From Ardenticatenaceae bacterium (GTDB lineage Bacteria > Chloroflexota > Anaerolineae > Promineifilales > Promineifilaceae): a stretch of 16,779 nt of DNA. Shown in pieces: positions 15,640 to 16,779 of the stretch. Under the pieces are notes generated by a model. That model was not told where the DNA came from. It was given only the letters and a program-made list of their open reading frames with translations, and made no database searches. A program made the translations under genes and the position numbers. How positions within the stretch are numbered: the stretch's first letter is position 1; every line of letters starts with the position of its first letter. The stretch covers positions 1 to 16,779 of the forward strand of contig JACKBT010000066.1 in assembly GCA_020634415.1 (NCBI GenBank), written 5' to 3'.

Positions 15640-16335
15640 TTAATCAAAATATTCCCGTATGGTTTGTAGGGAACGGCCGTAATGATACTGCACCTGCGCC
15701 AACGTATAGCAATGTTCCGGTGCGACTGGGCAAGCCAGCCGCGCCAGGCAGCGATCCTGGCAAGGTGAACTCTCCTCCAGGCGAAAGTGACTACATTTGA
15801 AAACATCAAAGCCCTCTGCCAGCCGCACCGCACTGGCGGGGCAGGTGGTGATGCAGGGTTTGTCAGCGCAGGTATGGCAGGGGGAAGGGGGCAGGGAGAA
15901 GGGGGCAAGGGGCAAGTCAGCATCCACCAGGTAGGCGGTGCGATAGGCGAACCAGAGGCCGTAGGTGGGGCTAATGCCCAGCCCCAGCGGCGAGGGATGA
16001 CACCAGCCCGCCAACTCCCCCAACCGCGGCAAAGGCACAATGTGTTCAGTCAATGGATAAAGCCGTAAATAGGGTGGATTGCCCAGGTAGTCGCGCAGGC
16101 AGGTTTCGGTCAGGTGGATGGAAAAGTGGTCAATGGGATCGGCCGTTTGCCAGCCAAACTCATTAAACGCCCGCCAAAACCGTCGGCCCCCATGTCCCAA
16201 CAACAGCAGCCGCTTGTACCCCGACACAGGTACACCCATTGCTTCCGGCAGGACCGCACAATCAAACACCGCCGCCAAATTCAGCCCATTCTCTGCTAAA
16301 AAAGTTAACCCTTCCTGCCACATTCTCTTCATCAT
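15640..16335 (-). CDS. 4Fe-4S protein distantly like epoxyqueuosine reductase, function unknown
   Basis: 231 residues. The N-terminal half (about 1-140) resembles the QueG/MMACHC-type region (LNLAAVFD, YKRLLLLGHGGRRFW, HLTETCLRDYL, and GLGISPTYGLWFAYRTAYLVDADLP), where related enzymes place the cofactor. The C-terminal half binds iron-sulfur: Cys153-x2-Cys156-x4-Cys161-x3-Cys165-Pro, then Cys181-x10-Cys192-x3-Cys196-x5-Cys202-Pro. The first motif has four, not two, residues between the second and third Cys, unlike ordinary ferredoxins and QueG. At 231 residues it is shorter than QueG (over 300) and lacks its C-terminal repeats. The closest proteins I can recall are short uncharacterised 'ferredoxin' proteins with the same LACPV-PEH ending. 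A G-rich heptad repeat encodes residues about 140-153, just before the first cluster. It probably transfers electrons; substrate unknown. Start ATG 16335 has GGAG eleven or more bases upstream; a second ATG follows immediately. Confidence 0.8.
   Translation of the reverse strand: MMKRMWQEGLTFLAENGLNLAAVFDCAVLPEAMGVPVSGYKRLLLLGHGGRRFWRAFNEFGWQTADPIDHFSIHLTETCLRDYLGNPPYLRLYPLTEHIVPLPRLGELAGWCHPSPLGLGISPTYGLWFAYRTAYLVDADLPLAPFSLPPSPCHTCADKPCITTCPASAVRLAEGFDVFKCSHFRLEESSPCQDRCLARLACPVAPEHCYTLAQVQYHYGRSLQTIREYFD
15876..15917. repeat. Degenerate heptanucleotide repeat inside the Fe-S protein gene
   Basis: Six 7-base units in register on the plus strand: GGCAGGG, GGAAGGG, GGCAGGG, AGAAGGG, GGCAAGG, GGCAAGT. 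They total 42 bases, 14 codons, and encode the Pro/Leu-rich linker DLPLAPFSLPPSP directly before the first iron-sulfur motif. This is the same type of repeat, and the same length, as tract 1 in mfd. Confidence 0.65.
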
Positions 16336-16361
16336 AAACCACTATCTCCAAAGACCTCTAC

Positions 16362-16415
16362 CCCTCCCGGAGGCTCCACCCCACACCTCACCCTATCAAT
16401 ACCCCTCCGGGAGGG
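16362..16415. repeat. Paired palindromic (REP-like) repeat, copy 2
   Basis: CCTCCCGGAGG (16363-16373) and CCTCCGGGAGG (16404-16414) form an inverted pair around 30 bases. It is the same core as at 5662-5714 but in the opposite order. It fills most of the 87-bp gap between the sarcosine-oxidase-like gene and the Fe-S protein gene, both on the minus strand. No T-run follows the stems. Confidence 0.65.
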
Positions 16416-16422
16416 TTGATCT

Positions 16423-16779
16423 TTAGAACATGAAGTTCGTATCCGGTTTGGCTTCCCGCAAAATCGGCCGATCCAACCGAAACGGCTCAATGAAATAATC
16501 CGTCGTCCCGGACACCGCCAACTGCGCCAGGATTTTGCCGAAGAGGGAGGAGAATTTGAAGGCATGGGCCGCGCCCACAGCCACCGATATATTGGGATGC
16601 TCCGGTACAGTGGACAGAACAAAGTCGCGGTCAGGGGTCAGGGTGTAGAGGCAGGTCTTAGTGAAGATGGGTGGGCCGTAGGCTTTGGGGATGACACGCT
16701 GGATGAACTCATCCATGCGCTGTTGATAGGCCGGGTTGGGGGTGAAGGTGCGCGTATCGGCCGTTACCTCCTCGCCACC
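16423..16779 (-). CDS. Monomeric sarcosine oxidase / N-methyltryptophan oxidase-like flavoenzyme, C-terminal end only
   Basis: The frame is open from the right edge to TAA at 16425-16423, giving the last 118 residues. The end matches the DAO-fold MSOX/SolA family: KTCLYTLTPDRDFVLSTVPEHPN, then VAVGAAHAFKFSSLFGKILAQLA and PFRLDRP. The Cys in KTCLYT (codon 16653-16651) corresponds to the residue that carries covalent FAD in monomeric sarcosine oxidase, and GAAHAFKF to the substrate-side loop. Such enzymes oxidise N-methyl amino acids to formaldehyde, amino acid and H2O2. The exact substrate cannot be judged from the end alone, and the N-terminal FAD-binding part lies outside the window. It is upstream of, and on the same strand as, the Fe-S protein gene. 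Confidence 0.9.
   Translation of the reverse strand, partial: GGEEVTADTRTFTPNPAYQQRMDEFIQRVIPKAYGPPIFTKTCLYTLTPDRDFVLSTVPEHPNISVAVGAAHAFKFSSLFGKILAQLAVSGTTDYFIEPFRLDRPILREAKPDTNFMF

Larger units (their letters stand above)
3325..15641. repeat. Highly iterated palindrome AACGGCCGTT (ten dispersed exact copies)
   Basis: Exact copies start at 3325, 4827, 5281, 6138, 8811, 9651, 12269, 14359, 15109 and 15632. More than a dozen near copies keep the CGGCCG core (for example near 409, 2210, 5476, 8081, 9891, 10683, 12074, 14395, 15672, 16140, 16760). They lie in genes on both strands, in all three reading frames (giving Thr-Ala-Val, Gly-Arg-Phe or Arg-Pro) and in gaps between genes. The M60 gene is free of them. 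Confidence 0.85.

Overview
The window reads as a chromosomal stretch from a Chloroflexota bacterium, probably of the Anaerolineae/Caldilineae/Promineifilum type. This is an inference from style, not from a marker gene. The signs are secreted proteins with Thr/Pro-rich 'TPTPT' linkers, a secreted enzyme ending in a short 'YLPLI' tail, moderately high GC, and the ten-base palindrome AACGGCCGTT, which occurs ten times exactly in under 17 kb. No rRNA, tRNA, CRISPR array, phage gene or transposase gene was found.

Layout, left to right. (1) Positions 1-4533 (-) hold the N-terminal 1511 codons of a very large secreted subtilisin-like protease that runs off the left edge. (2) A 283-bp divergent intergenic region (4534-4816) carries three GGTGA boxes exactly 10 bp apart and weak promoter-like boxes. 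(3) A membrane-anchored extracytoplasmic protein of unknown function (4817-5617, +) is followed by a paired palindromic repeat and an orphan lipoprotein of the peptide/nickel ABC-transporter binding family (5770-7797, +). (4) After a 26-bp stem built of TATTGGTA-type repeats come two housekeeping genes in an order also known from Bacillus: pth, peptidyl-tRNA hydrolase (7873-8511, +), and mfd, transcription-repair coupling factor (8695-12285, +). A 153-bp element with perfect 15-bp terminal inverted repeats and a possible 4-bp target duplication sits between them. (5) An AT-richer gene for a secreted M60-like (enhancin/mucinase-type) metallopeptidase with a ricin-type lectin domain follows (12309-14303, +). 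It lacks the AACGGCCGTT signature completely and looks acquired. (6) A small two-gene module on the minus strand (14464-14969) encodes an XRE-type regulator and a three-segment membrane protein, coupled by an ATGA overlap and preceded by a good promoter overlapped by a 28-bp near-perfect palindrome. (7) An OsmC-like thiol peroxidase-family gene (15199-15630, +) converges on a gene for an iron-sulfur protein distantly like epoxyqueuosine reductase (15640-16335, -). A second copy of the paired palindromic repeat then precedes the C-terminal end of a monomeric sarcosine oxidase-like flavoenzyme (16423 to the right edge, -).

Functionally the window mixes cell-surface/secreted degradation and uptake genes (subtilase, M60 peptidase, solute-binding lipoprotein, anchored surface protein) with translation/DNA-repair housekeeping and small redox genes. 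I see no phage-defence or biosynthetic system. The unusual content is at DNA level: the iterated palindrome, heptanucleotide repeats lying in frame inside mfd and the Fe-S protein gene, and several kinds of small hairpin elements in the gaps between genes. No gap without a gene exceeds 300 bases.
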